From: Closterium sp. Naga37s-1
Taxonomy: Eukaryota; Streptophyta; Zygnematophyceae; Desmidiales; Closteriaceae
Assembly: GCA_947471745.1 (NCBI GenBank)
Contig: CANJKZ010000078.1
Coordinates: forward strand, 5,761,001-5,825,000
DNA length: 64,000 bases
Reading direction: 5' to 3'
The first letter of the stretch is position 1, and each line of letters begins with the position of its first letter. Positions 23,701 to 34,261 of this stretch are shown piece by piece. Below the pieces are notes generated by a model. It did no database searches and was not told the origin of the DNA. It saw only the letters and a program-made list of their open reading frames with translations. A program made the position numbers and the translations under genes.

Positions 23701-25551
23701 CACAGGAGCACAGGAGCACAGGAGCCACAGGAGCACAGGAGCACAGGAGCACAGAGCACAGGAGCACAGGAGCACAGGAGCACAGGAGCACAGGAGCACA
23801 GGAGCACAGGAGCACAGGAGCACAGGAGCACAGGAGCACAGGAGCACAGGAGCACAGGAGCACAGGAGCACAGGAGCACAGGAGCACAGGAGCACAGGAG
23901 CACAGGAGCACAGGAGCACAGGAGCACAGGAGCACAGGAGCACAGGAGCACAGGAGCACAGGAGCACAGGAGCACAGGAGCACAGGAGCACAGGAGCACA
24001 GGAGCACAGGAGCACAGGAGCACAGGAGCACAGGAGCACAGGAGCACAGGAGCACAGGAGCACAGGAGCACAGGAGCACAGGAGCACAGGAGCACAGGAG
24101 CACAGGAGCACAGGAGCACAGGAGCACAGGAGCACAGGAGCACAGGAGCACAGGAGCACAGGAGCACAGGAGCACAGGAGCACAGGAGCACAGGAGCACA
24201 GGAGCACAGGAGCACAGGAGCACAGGAGCACAGGAGCACAGGAGCACAGGAGCACAGGAGCACAGGAGCACAGGAGCACAGGAGCACAGGAGCACAGGAG
24301 CACAGGAGCACAGGAGCACAGGAGCACAGGAGCACAGGAGCACAGGAGCACAGGAGCACAGGAGCACAGGAGCACAGGAGCACAGGAGCACAGGAGCACA
24401 GGAGCACAGGAGCACAGGAGCACAGGAGCACAGGAGCACAGGAGCACAGTGAGCACAGGAGCACAGGAGCACAGGAGCACAGGAGCACAGGAGCACAGGA
24501 GCACAGGAGCACAGGAGCACAGGAGCACAGGAGCAAGGAGCACAGAGAGCACAGGAGGCACAGGAGCACAGGAGCACAGGAGCACAGGGAGCACAGGAGC
24601 ACAGGAGCACAGGAGCACAGGAGCACAGGAGCACAGGAGCACAGGAGCCAGGAGCACAGGAGCACAGGAAGCACAGGAGCACAGGAGCAAGGAGCACAGG
24701 AGCACAGGAGCACAGGAGCACAGGAGCACAGGAGCACAGGAGCACAGGAGCACAGGAGCACAGGGAGCACAGGAGCACAGGAGCACAGGAGCACAGGAGC
24801 ACAGGAGCACAGGAGCACAGCCGAGCACAGGAGCACAGGAGCACAGGAGCACAGGAGCACAGGAGCACAGGAGCACAGGAGCACAGGAGCACAGGGAGGA
24901 GCACAGGAGCACAGGAGCACAGGAGCACAGGAGCACAGGAGCACAGGAGCACAGGAGCACAGGAGCACAGGAGCACAGGAGCACAGGAGCACAGGAGCAC
25001 AGGAGCACAGGAGCACAGGAGCACAGGAGCACAGGAGCACAGGAGCACAGGAGCACAGGAGCACAGGAGCACAGGAGCACAGGAGCACAGGAGCACAGGA
25101 GCACAGGAGCACAGGAGCACAGGAGCACAGGAGCACAGGAGCACAGGAGCACAGGAGCACAGGAGCACAGGAGCACAGGAGCACAGGAGCACAGGAGCAC
25201 AGGAGCACAGGAGCACAGGAGCACAGGAGCACAGGAGCACAGGAGCACAGGAGCACAGGAGCACAGGAGCACAGGAGCACAGGAGCACAGGAGCACAGGA
25301 GCACAGGAGCACAGGAGCACAGGAGCACAGGAGCACAGGAGCACAGGAGCACAGGAGCACAGGAGCACAGGAGCACAGGAGCACAGGAGCACAGGAGCAC
25401 AGGAGCACAGGAGCACAGGAGCACAGGAGCACAGGAGCACAGGAGCACAGGAGCACAGGAGCACAGGAGCACAGGAGCACAGGAGCACAGGAGCACAGGA
25501 GCACAGGAGCACAGGAGCACAGGAGCACAGGAGCACAGGAGCACAGGAGCA
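11792..25551. repeat. 13.8 kb array of an 8-bp unit, AGGAGMAC
   Basis: About 1,700 copies of an 8-bp unit, in ordered zones. From 11792 to about 11845 the unit is AGCAGARC. To about 16310 it is mainly AGGAGAAC. From 16310 to about 18640, blocks of AGGAGAAC and AGGAGCAC alternate. From there to 25551 it is nearly pure AGGAGCAC. Within the mixed zone a block of about 1.32 kb is repeated: paired variants ACTGGAGAACTGG (about 16027 and 17354) and AGCAAAGG (16321 and 17640) are offset by 1327 and 1319 bp. The unit has no stop codon in any frame on either strand and 8 is not a multiple of 3, so every frame reads the same 8-residue repeat (HRSTGAQE or ENRRTGEQ forward, LLCSCAPV reverse). Short insertions and deletions cluster near 20900-21290, 21980-22230, 23410-23480, 23580-23755 and 24450-24900. 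It lies between exons of a probable glycosyltransferase gene. Confidence 0.97.
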
Positions 25552-25599
25552 TATGCATGCATACCATGGCGCTCTGCCCTCTCACGCCCTCGCCCCCGC

Positions 25600-27181
25600 G
25601 GCTATCCACATCCACCTTGCCTGTACGGTACCCGAGTGCTGCGAGGGACGGCTGGGCGGCGTGGGCGTGCAGGATGGCGTGCAGCCAATCACAGGAGGCG
25701 GGGGGGAGGAGGTCGTCCTGGAGCAGGGCGAGGAGGGGCGCGCGGGAGGAGGAGGCGGCGCGGTTGAATGCGTATACCTCGTGGGTGTTGTGGCGGAAGA
25801 TGACGCGCAGGAAGGAGCTTTGGGTGCACCGATGATGCCCGCACCAAGGGGGGGCGGAGGGGGATGGGGAAGGGGGGTGTGAGGGGGGTATGAGTGTGGT
25901 GTTGGTAGGCTCGGTGCCGGGTTGACTCGGCAGTGGTGGTAGCGACAACCCTGCCCAATGGCTCACCCCCTGCTCTCCCCCCTGCCCTCCCCCCTGCCCT
26001 CCCCCTTGCCCTCCCTCCTGCCCTCTCTCCTGCTTTCCCCTCTGCCCTCCCTCCTGCCTTCCCTCTTGCCCTCCCCCCTGCCCTCCCCCCTGCCCTTCCC
26101 CCTGCCCTCCCTGCACTCCCTGCACCCCCCCCGTGTCGCGCCACATCTGCAGCCAGAGCGGCCAGGAGGAGGGTTCATCCACATTGGCCGTCAGCTCTAT
26201 CCTGTACCCCGCCTGCCCCCCCCCGCCCACCCGCCCTGCCATGCTGCCATTCTCCGCCGCCCCCGCCCCTGCACCTCCTCCCTTCCCCACCCCTCGCTCA
26301 TCCCAACTCACCTCGCTCCCCAGCCCAGCCCACGCCTCCCGTCCTGCCCCACCATCCCCACCTCCACCCCCACTCCCATGCCCTTGCTCCTCCCCCGCGC
26401 TCCCAGCAGCAGCAGCACCACCACCACCGCGGCTGGCAGTGCAGGCGTGCAAGCGGGAAACAAGGGGTTGCACGTTGGAGGGCTGCTGGAAGTACTGCAG
26501 CAGCAGCGACATGCCCACTGCCGCCTGTGGGAACAGCTCCCGCCGCCGCTGCCACACTGACACGTCCGACCTCACGCCCACACACGCCCGCGCCTCCCTG
26601 CCCTGCTCGCCCCCCCTGCACCGCCACCCCCCGTCTGCTTCTAACAAACCCTCTCCCGGTCTCTCCCGTTGCCCTCCCTCCCCCTCTCCCACCTCCCCCC
26701 CGCCCGTCCTCCTCTCCTCCTCCCTCAGTCTGAGCGTCCCTCTCTCTTCTGCTGGCAAGTCTAGCTCGTCCCCGCTATAAGCACACTCGGTAAGCAGGCG
26801 CTGGCGCAGGCCGGAGAGGGAGGAGCGCAGAGCAGAGGGAGGAGGGTCAGGGGGGCGGGGAGGAGCAGAGGGGGAAGGGGGGGAGAGCGGCGGGAGCAGG
26901 GACTGCAGGTGAAGCTGCAGAGCGCGCTGATATTCTTCCCTGGCGGTATCAAATGTGTCTCTTAGCGCCACACATGCTGCTGCCCTCCCCCTCACGCCCC
27001 TCCATGCCACCCGCCGCCACTGCCCCTCGCCCCCCCCCCACTCCTCCAGCCTCCCCCCCGCGTTGAGCCAAGGGGAGGGAGAGCGCGGCAGTGAGGGGGA
27101 GGGCAGCGCGGAGGGGGGCAGCGCGGAGGCGGGCAGAGAGGCGTTGACAAAGAGAAGTCGCTCCCCTCCCAGACGTACGTG
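25600..27181 (-). CDS. Probable GT2-like glycosyltransferase, main exons
   Basis: From an acceptor at 27183-27182 the minus strand is open to the array edge. It encodes RLGGERLLFVNASL, DTFDTAREEYQRALQLHLQ, VWQRRRELFPQAAVGMSLLL, YRIELTANVDEPSSWPLWLQ, and, after a Gly/Gln-rich stretch that is probably an intron (about 25840-26120), SSFLRVIFRHNTHEVYAFNR, then LLALLQDDLLPPASCDWLH and AALGYRTGKVDV. The N-x-D nucleotide-binding-like element, NRAA and the QDDxxPP acidic motif are the layout of GT-A fold, GT2-type transferases. Such enzymes transfer sugars from nucleotide sugars, usually in the Golgi. The motif reads QDDLLPP where many relatives have QDDD. After GKVDV the gene runs into an intron holding the 8-bp array. 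Upstream coding (about 27545-27440, SRLWQLLQRQQHLHTQQ) and a membrane anchor (28603-28547) may be earlier exons. Exact borders are uncertain. Confidence 0.5.
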
Positions 27182-27922
27182 CTGATGGGGACAGGGAGAG
27201 AGGACGGAGGAGGAGACAACGAGAAGAAGCGAAAAAAATGCAGTGGGGAGGTGAGAAGCGGAGAGTGGAGAGCACATGGCAAAATGCAGATTGTGACAGG
27301 ATAGGGAGCATTGAGAAACTAGGGAGCAGAGCACACGCAAATGCAGAGCAGAGCAGAGTGCAGAGCACACACGCACGTGGAAGAGAGAGGCAAAGAGCGA
27401 CCAGCGGGAGAAGCGGTGGTGCAGCGGCAGCAGCAGCGACTGGTGTAGTCGCCCCCACGCCTGCTGTGTGTGCAGGTGCTGCTGGCGCTGCAGCAGCTGC
27501 CACAGCCGTGACTGCTGGGGCGAGGCGCTGCAGGGGGGTTGCAGGGAGAGACGCATGGGGAGGCACAGGTGAGGGCGCACGGGGGGGTTGGGGATGGGGG
27601 AAAGGGAGAGACGAGTGTGATGGGAGGTAGGGAGGCACACACACGGTGGTGATGGGCAGAGGCAGAGGATGGACGGGGGAGGGCATGAAGGTGGGACGGA
27701 TGGAATTTGAGATGAGAGGCAGTCGAGCGGCTGGAACCGGAAAGAAAATGTGGCTTGTGGAATGTGTAGGAGGGGGATGGGACGATGGATGTAACTTGTA
27801 CGACGGGGTGGGAGCGAGGGAGGGCAGTACCCGAGGGTGGTGCCTGCAGCGGCAGAGTGCGGGGTTGCTTCGGAGGAGGTGCTATGATGGGCCTGATGGA
27901 GGTAGTTCAAAGGAAGGAAGAA

Positions 27923-28126
27923 ATGGTGAGGTGGAGAAAGAAGCATGGTGAGGTGGAGAAAGGAGCATGGTGAGGTGGAGAAAGGAGCATGGTGAGGTGG
28001 AGAAAGGAGCATGGTGAGGTGGAGAAAGGAGCATGGTGAGGTGGAGAAAGGAGCATGGTGAGGTGGAGAAAGGAGCATGGTGAGGTGGAGAAAGGAGCAT
28101 GGTGAGGTGGAGAAAGGAGCATGGTG
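27923..28126. repeat. 22-bp minisatellite
   Basis: About nine copies of a 22-bp unit (ATGGTGAGGTGGAGAAAGGA plus GC). Spacing is confirmed by starts at 27967 and 27989. It lies in a presumed intron of the glycosyltransferase gene, directly beside the 29-bp array. Confidence 0.95.
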
Positions 28127-28129
28127 TGA

Positions 28130-28430
28130 TTGCGGCAGCATGATATGAAATAGCACAACGGTGGCAGCATGATATGAAATAGCACAACGGTGGCAGCATG
28201 ATATGAAATAGCACAACGGTGGCAGCATGATATGAAATAGCACAACGGTGGCAGCATGATATGAAATAGCACAACGGTGGCAGCATGATATGAAATAGCA
28301 CAACGGTGGCAGCATGATATGAAATAGCACAACGGTGGCAGCATGATATGAAATAGCACAACGGTGGCAGCATGATATGAAATAGCACAACGGTGGCAGC
28401 ATGATATGAAATAGCACAATGGTGGCAGCA
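28130..28430. repeat. 29-bp minisatellite
   Basis: About ten nearly identical 29-bp units containing GGTGGCAGCATGATATGAAA (starts 28161 and 28190 give the period). The reverse strand is stop-free across it, which inflates apparent open frames. Confidence 0.95.
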
Positions 28431-28546
28431 CAAACGGACGGCATGGCGAGCAAAATGCTGACAGACTGGCATCACGGCTCGGCACAGCAAGGCACGGCAT
28501 GGTACGGCACAGCAGGGCAAGATAGAGCAGAGAAGCGTACGGAGGG

Positions 28547-28603
28547 CGGCAGGAGGGCGAGCAGAGCGAGGGCCCCAACGAGGAGCAGCGCGAGCAGCAG
28601 GGC
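28547..28603 (-). other. Candidate membrane anchor of the glycosyltransferase
   Basis: The minus strand encodes PRALLLALLLVGALALLALL followed by PPSVRF, a good single transmembrane helix after a Pro/Arg/Ser-rich stretch. This would fit the N-terminal anchor of a type II Golgi glycosyltransferase. A possible donor (GTACGC) follows directly. No ATG in this frame is visible upstream, so the first exon is unresolved. Confidence 0.35.
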
Positions 28604-28903
28604 GCGCGGGTTGGTGAGGGGTGGGTGGGCGGGGGAAGGTGCGCAAGGGAGGCGCAGGTTGTAGGAAAAAGGGCGAGGGGAGCCGGGGCGGGGGGAGAGG
28701 GGCGCTTGGGTGGAGTGACGCGGAGACACAGCTGCCCGCGTGGGGGAGCGTGGCGAGGCGGGCACTGCAGACAGGCGATGAGTTGGGGGGAAGGGAGAGG
28801 AGGGAGGGAGAGAAGGGAGAAAGAGAGAGTGTAAGAAGAGGGTGAAAGTGGCGGCATGGCATGGGACATGGCCATGCGGGCGGCAACCGTTTGCCACTCC
28901 CCG

Positions 28904-29307
28904 TGTAACACCTCGCTACCCACTGGGTCAAAACGAGGGTTATGTTTGAGGCGCAGCGGAGGCACTCAACCCTTACATGTAAGCCCCACAGGCGTTACAC
29001 ACTCGTCCCCCCCCCTGGAGCCAACGTCCTCGTTGGGCAGGGAGTCGGCCCTCGCAAGGACCTCAATCTCGCTCTACAGCGACTTCGCTGGTGGGCCAGG
29101 CCAGCGGCGGATCGTTCACTGGGTTCGTGACTGGGTCACCACATTCAACTTCTCACTCACAGCGGAAAATGTGACCCAGCCGGGAATCGAACCCCAGGCT
29201 CTGAGACCAAATGTAACACCTCGCTACCCACTGGGTCAAAACGAGGGTTATGTTTGAGGCGCAGCGGAGGCACTCAACCCTTACATGTAAGCCCCACAGG
29301 CGTTACA
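28904..29307 (-). mobile_element. TRIM retroelement, complete, identical LTRs
   Basis: Non-coding LTR element of 404 bp. LTRs 28904-28999 and 29212-29307 are 96 bp, identical, and run TGTAAC to GTTACA. A perfect 5-bp target duplication, CCCCG, flanks it (28899-28903 and 29308-29312). On the minus strand the right LTR is followed by TGGTCTCAGAGC, one mismatch from the initiator-Met tRNA primer site TGGTATCAGAGC. A G-run polypurine tract abuts the other LTR. Identical LTRs mean a recent insertion. The 212-bp interior has no protein frame, so movement would need proteins supplied by another element. Confidence 0.93.
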
Positions 29308-29312
29308 CCCCG

Positions 29313-30467
29313 GGCCACCACAGCCAGCGGCTCACACCCCTGCGACCCACCACCGACCCGCTCTCCCAGCCCAACCCAGCAGCGTTTACATCGCCCCTCA
29401 CACACCCGCGCCAACTGCCCCTCGCCCCGCCCCTCTTTCCCCGCACCGCTCCCCTCCCCCGATCATACATCGTGCGCCTCTGCTGCGCGAATTCCCCCCA
29501 ACGGCGCGCCCCTCCCCCGCCTCCGCAATCTCGCTCCAATCCGCGGTGGCGTCCCCCTTGCTGCCCCTCGCGCCCTCCCGGCGCCTTTCCCCCCGCCGCG
29601 CTCCGCCGCCGGCAGCCAGGGTGGCAGACGGAACGGCGGGGGGCGAGGGGGCTCTCATCGCCGGGAATGGGCAGGCGCGCGCCGGGATTGATGACTCGCG
29701 GAATGCGGAATGGGATGCGCGCAAATTTGGGAGGAGAGACGAGGAGCGAAAGAAGGAAAAGACAGTAAGGGGAGCGCGGGAGAGGGGAAGGAGGCCGCGG
29801 AAAGGGGAGTCTACGGAAAGGGGAGTGGACGGTAAACGGGGACGTGCGACGCGAGACACAGCAGTGGCAGAGGGGGTTCGTTAGGTGCGCGGCGGTGGGA
29901 ATAGAGAGCGAAAGTGGCGGGTGCTGCTTCAACAGCGAAGTTTGGCGGCTGGTGGGGGAAAGGGAGTGAACAAGCGGAGGGCACTCTGGAAAGCGGGAGG
30001 CGGAGGAGAGCGCATGGATGTGCTGTACTAAAACGGGAAAAGCGGAAAAATGTTACATCTATGGAATAATAGCACCACGGTATTTTGTTATAAACTATAA
30101 TAAATACAAGACATAATTCACTACGGTGATACCTAATGCTAAGCTGGCAAAATTAGCTTTGCCATCAAAACACGTATCCAATCCATTGCAGTGCAATTGA
30201 GAGTGCAGGTGCTAAAAACAAAGGCCTCCGCCTCACCCGTCTGCACTCCCCCTTCACCCCTCCACTCCACTTCTCTCCTCCACTCCCCCCACTCCACTTT
30301 TTTCACCCCTCCACTGCAAACCCGCGCCACATCCAAGCGATCCATGCTTGCTGCCTTGCATGGCACCTCACCTCTTCCTCTCTCACCATACCTCACCCTT
30401 CCAGGCGCCATGCTCACACCTTCCTCCCCTCCATGGCGCCTCAGCAGCTGCTGCCCTGCATGATGCC
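29313..30467. other. Intergenic, GC-rich then AT-rich
   Basis: Probable upstream region of the glycosyltransferase (-) and 3' flank of the kinase/U-box gene (-). 29400-29880 is GC-rich with overlapping open frames on both strands but no recognisable protein. 30040-30135 is AT-rich and could hold a terminator/polyadenylation region. No gene is supported. Confidence 0.4.
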
Positions 30468-30523
30468 TCAGTTGCGGGAGGCCTGGGTGCCCTGGGAGCC
30501 GAGGATGGAGAGCAGGTGGTTGG
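30468..30523 (-). repeat. Partial copy of the kinase/U-box gene's last codons
   Basis: The minus strand reads HLLSILGSQGTQASRN and then TGA, repeating the gene's own end (HLLRSIILGSQGNQASRN, stop at 30600). It is a 56-bp decayed duplicate about 130 bp past the true stop. Confidence 0.85.
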
Positions 30524-30599
30524 CCTGCCTGCCCTGCATGATGCCTGCCCAGGATGATGCCTGCCCTGCATGATACCTACCCCCTTAAATGAGCATGCC

Positions 30600-33500
30600 T
30601 CAGTTGCGGGAGGCCTGGTTGCCCTGGGATCCCAGGATGATGGAGCGCAGGAGGTGGTTGGGGGTGAGGCCTGGGTGGGGGAGGGGCTGGCCGGTGGAGG
30701 GCGAGAGGAGCGACGACGCCAGCCACGCCTCCATGTGGCGCCGCTCGTATGTGAACCCGTCTGCTGCTATCACCGGGTCCTGCATGCGTTGCTGCACGGA
30801 TCCAAGGGTGGGGAACAGAGGAGAGCGGTGAGAAGTAGAGGGAAGCGAGTGAGTGAGTTGAAATGCGAGGAGAGAGATGGATTGACGAAAAAAACACAGG
30901 AGGGTGAGAAGGAAACGAGCCTGTGGTACTTGAAACAGCACCCAGACAGCACCCGACAGTACCCCAGCAGTACCTTGGAGAGCGGGCACACGAGAGTGCT
31001 CTCCAGCGCGTCGCTGCGCCGCGTCACATCGGCCCTGCCAGCAGCGGCCGCCTCGCTGAACGCGGGCACCACCTCTCCTGCCAGGTCAGCTCGCATGCGC
31101 GCATCCCGCTCCACACACCGCACCGCCACCCGCAGCACCCGCTGCGCCACGTCAGCAGGCCACGCACCCGCCAGCGTGTCAAGGTGCGGCAGCAGGATGG
31201 CCACTGACTGGAGCAGGTCGCGTGTGGGCACTGCCGGCAGGGCGCTCCTGGGAGTCAGAGGCGGGTCGCTGTCAGCATCGGTACCACCAGCGGTGGTGTG
31301 CGGGGTGATGGGGGAGGGGGGAGGCGGGGAGGAGATGGTGGTGGGGCAGAGGGCGAGCAGGCGGTGCACATGCTTGGGGGAGTCAGCACCGGTGAGCAGC
31401 ATGAGCGCCACTACCCCCAACGCATACACATCGGAGGCGGGGGAGAGCTCCCCACACGCAATAGCCTCCGGGTCTATGAATCCCACGGTGCCGCGCATGC
31501 GGTGTGTGGTTACCACCGTGCTGCCGTCGCGCAGCAGGCATGCGAGCCCCACGTCCGCAATCTTGCTCGTGCCGTGCGCGTCGAGCAGGATGTTGTCGGG
31601 CTTTAAGTCGCGGTGCACAATGGGCGGCGAGCAGCGGTGTAGGTACAGCAGCGCCGAGGCCACCTCGGAGAGAATCCGCAGCCGGTCGTGCCACGGCAGG
31701 GGGGGTGGCGACGAGGCGATGGGGGAGGCGGGGGGGGAAGGGGACATGGGGGAAAGGGAGGAGAGCTGGCCGGAGGAGGAGGAAGAGGAGAAGGACGGGG
31801 ACTTGCCACCGCTGCTCCCTGCCTTCTCCTGCTCCTGCGCACCTCGCTTGTGCTGCGCTGCCAGCCGGTGCTGCAGGCTCCCCCCCGCCATGAACTCGTA
31901 GACAAGAGACAGGTCCTGAGGGCAGCACCCCATGAGCAGCACCACATTGGGGTGCCGCACGCGGCTCAGCACCTGCACCTCGCGCTTGAACGCCTCTCTG
32001 CCCTCACTGCGCGCGCGCCCCTCGCGCGCCCTCAGGCGCTTGACAGCCACGTCGCAGCCGTGGATGGCGCCGCGGAACACGGGGCCGTATGCACCCGATC
32101 CCACCAGGCGGGTTGAGTGGAAGTTGTCTGTGGCACGGGCGAGGTCTGCGGGGGTGAACACGCGCGACCGCTGCCCTGCTGGCAGCCTCGCCGGGCTCCT
32201 GCCGCTGCCACTGCCGCTGCTTCTGCCGCTGCCGCCCGTGGGGGTGGTGGGGGTGCTGTGGAGGGGGCTGCCTGCTACTGATGCAATGCTGCTGGCCGTG
32301 GGGGTTGTGGGGGTGGTGGGTGCAGTGGCACGGGTGGGGGTGCTGGGAGTGGTGGGGGTGGTGGGGGTGGTGTTGCGTGTGCTGCTTGCGGCTCGCATGC
32401 CCGTGGTGCTGCTGCTACTGCTGAGCCTGTGGGAGGTATTGCTGCTCTGCCTGTTCAGCCCCATGCCGCCCTGACCCATGCCGCTCTGACCCATGCCGCC
32501 CTGACCCATGCCGCTCTGACCCATGCCGCTCTGACCCATGCCGCTCTGACCCATGCCGCTCTGACCCATGCCACCCTGCCCACCACTCTGCCCACCACCC
32601 TGCCCACCACTCTGCCCACCACCCTGCCGCATGCTACCCTGTCGTTTGAGCGCCGCACTGCCCTGTCTCTGCAGCACCGCGCCGCTGCTGCTGCTGTCCA
32701 GGCTGCGCCGCCCGATCACCACGCTGATGCTGTGACTGCCGCCCACGCTGCTGCCAATCATACCACCGCCGTTGCTGCTAGCACTGGCGGTACTGCCTTG
32801 CTGCGCGCGCTGGGGGAAGCGCAGGGAGGCGGAGGAGGAGGAGGAGGCGGGGGGTGGCATGAGGGCGCCTGTGAGGATGGCGTCTGTGAGCGCCGCGTCC
32901 TCTGCCAGCAGCCGCGCACGCGCCACCTCCATGCTCGCACTCCTCCCGCCTATGCTGCCCCTCATGCCCGTGCTGCCTACGCTGCCTACGCTGCCTGCTC
33001 CTGTTGCTGGCCGCCGCACTCCCCCCATGCCCGGTTGTCCCTGTCTCCCCGCCCCTGCTACCCCCCTTCCCCCCGCCGCCGCTGTGCCTGCGCGCATGTT
33101 CGGATTGATCCAACTGCCGCTCATGCTCCCCCCCATGTTTGTCCCCATGCCCCCCCCCATGCTCCCGCCCATGCTCCCGCCTGGGTTTCCGCCTGCGTTT
33201 CCGCCTGTGCTCCCGCCCATGCTCCCCCCAAGTCGTCCCCCCGGGGCAGCAGCGCAGGGCGGGCGCGCGGCGGAGGAGATGCTGCTGCTGGTGCGCGCGA
33301 GGCGCGCGGACGACTGGCCGGGGCGAGGAACCTGGCGGGGGCAGGGGGGGGAGAATAATGGGGAGGGGAGGGTGAGACGAATGTGAGACGCAGAGGAAAA
33401 TGTAATTCCGAGGGGATTTTAGAACGTATGGTGTGGCGTGCGGGATGGCATGGCGTGCGGGGCAGTCACAGCGGGCGCGCATGAGCGAAACATACCCAGG

Positions 33501-34214
33501 GAGCGGGGGAGGGCGGGCGCTCAAGCAACGTGCTGGACGCACCCCCGCCACCATCCCCGCTGCCACCACCGCCGCCACCATCAACACCACCACTGCAGCC
33601 AGTATGCGCGTTCACCTGGTGCTCTCGAATCCCCCTCCCCTCCCCGCTCTCCTCGCCCGCCCCCCCTGCTGCCCCCTCCCACGCTCGCTGCCTCTCACTC
33701 CCTTCCCTTCCCACTCCCACTTCACCCTGTCGCTCCCCTACGCCCGCCGCCCGTCTGCCCGCGCTGCTGGCGGCGCCCGCGCTACCCGCGGTATTGGCGG
33801 CGCCCAGACGAAGCGGGCCCGAGAAGGAGCCGGCGGCAGGCGCGGGTGCTGGGGGGTTCGCTTGGGCGGGCAGCGGTACGGAGTGGCGCGGCAGGGAGAG
33901 CGAGGAGCGCGATAGACGGCTGGGATTGCGCTGTAACGGCAGGGACGGGGGGGAGGAGGGAACGGGGGGAATCGAGAGGAGAGGGAAGCGGGGGTAAAGG
34001 CAAGAAGGGAGAGAGGGGAAGGAGAAGTAATGTGAGTTGAAGGCCGTTGGGGCGGGGGAAGGGAAATCGGAGGTACAGACATGGCTGAGGAGCGAGGGTG
34101 TGCGCATGCGTGTGCGGCGCACAGTGTGGGGATGGGGAAGCTAGCAAGAGGGGGGAGAAGGGGGGTGGGGCGGGAGGGAGGGGACGCGCAGATGCACAGA
34201 TAGGAACGGGAAGC

Positions 34215-34261
<47 letters not shown>

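Noticed and set aside
11792..25551. CRISPR-like or spacer-containing array
   Set aside because: Units are contiguous 8-mers with no unique spacers, and the window is eukaryotic.
11339..28453. Minus-strand open frame of 5,704 codons, and plus-strand frames of 4,699 and 3,079 codons
   Set aside because: The 8-bp unit lacks stops in all six frames, so giant frames arise automatically on both strands. The translated repeats (LLCSCAPV, HRSTGAQE) are not evidence of a protein.
29161..29211. tRNA gene suggested by a T-arm-like stretch (GGTTCGATTCCCGG on the minus strand)
   Set aside because: It sits beside the primer-binding site of the TRIM; no D-arm or anticodon arm is present.
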